A stretch of DNA of 6,010 bases, from the NCBI GenBank assembly GCA_023441145.1, contig JAEZQN010000242.1, forward strand, positions 1-6,010, in the 5' to 3' direction. The notes under the pieces are model-generated. The model made no database searches and was not told the origin of the DNA. It saw nothing but the letters and a program-made list of their open reading frames with translations. Source of the DNA: Bacillota bacterium. GTDB lineage: Bacteria; Bacillota; Clostridia; Lachnospirales; Lachnospiraceae. The translations under genes were made by a program, and so were the position numbers. This document shows positions 5,746 to 6,010 of the stretch, piece after piece (the stretch's first letter is position 1; each line of letters starts with the position of its first letter).

Positions 5746-6010
5746 AAAAGATAATCTTAATCGGAAGAAGTGGTGCTGGAAAAACAACACTGACACAAGC
5801 ATTAAAGGGTGAAACCATTACCTACCATAAGACACAGTACATAAATTATTTTGACGTGATAATCGATACACCGGGAGAATACGCACAGACTGGACATCTA
5901 GGAAGGGCATTGGCTCTATATTCCTATGAAGCAGATGTGGTAGGACTACTAGTAGCGGCAAATGAGCCATACTCTCTATTTCCACCTAATATCACTTGTA
6001 TGGTGAATAG
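5742..6010 (+). CDS. pduV: PduV/EutP-family P-loop GTPase-like protein, N-terminal part
   Basis: The first 89 residues of a small Ras-like NTPase; the family is usually about 140-150 residues, so the C-terminal part lies beyond the window. It starts with ATG at 5742 overlapping the shell gene stop (ATGA), implying translational coupling; there is no strong ribosome binding site. Walker A is GRSGAGKTT at 8-16, and the G3-like motif is DTPGEY at 42-47. The block EADVVGLLVAANEP followed by FPP matches the PduV/EutP pattern of EADV...N/A...P...F. These proteins are encoded in Pdu and Eut microcompartment operons. PduV has been reported to associate with the outside of the shell and to influence compartment movement, while EutP has been linked to acetate kinase activity. 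PduV versus EutP is not separable here; the position after a PduU-like gene favours PduV. Confidence 0.92.
   Translation, partial: MKKIILIGRSGAGKTTLTQALKGETITYHKTQYINYFDVIIDTPGEYAQTGHLGRALALYSYEADVVGLLVAANEPYSLFPPNITCMVN

Noticed and set aside
1..6010. CRISPR arrays, tRNA/rRNA genes, insertion sequences and parS sites
   Set aside because: No regularly spaced repeats, cloverleaf-like sequence, transposase motif or ParB-site palindrome was seen on either strand.

Overview
The window is AT-rich with strong AAGGAGG-type ribosome binding sites, consensus sigma-A promoters, T-tailed intrinsic terminators and a Gram-positive lipoprotein signal. This points to a motile anaerobic Firmicute, most plausibly a Lachnospiraceae/Clostridium relative. 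That placement is an inference from gene content and style, not from a search. All supported genes lie on the + strand.

Layout. (1) Bases 1-2126: the 3' part of an L-rhamnose operon. It holds the end of a sugar ABC transporter permease, a rhamnose-binding lipoprotein (RhaS family), L-rhamnose mutarotase (rhaM), and a perfect 14-bp hairpin terminator. (2) Bases 2183-3955: a full-length transmembrane methyl-accepting chemotaxis protein (MCP). (3) Bases 3984-5193: a self-contained unit with a consensus promoter, a ParA/Soj-type ATPase, an overlapping gene for a 78-residue low-complexity basic protein, and a terminator. (4) Bases 5311-6010: a second promoter closely resembling the first, then the start of a bacterial microcompartment (BMC) operon. 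This begins with a PduU/EutS-type permuted shell protein, and its stop codon overlaps the start of a PduV/EutP-type P-loop protein that runs off the window.

How it may fit together. RhaS and its permease import L-rhamnose, RhaM interconverts its anomers, and downstream catabolism (outside the window) would yield lactaldehyde and 1,2-propanediol, which BMCs of the Pdu/GRM type process. The MCP could couple rhamnose sensing to motility. The most interesting part is the ParA ATPase plus small disordered-looking partner directly before the BMC operon, under a promoter that shares its -35 and -10 flanks with the BMC promoter. This resembles the McdA/McdB logic of carboxysome positioning and suggests a positioning or segregation system for a catabolic microcompartment. 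The rival explanation is that this ParA positions chemoreceptor arrays, as ParC and PpfA do, since an MCP gene lies directly upstream.
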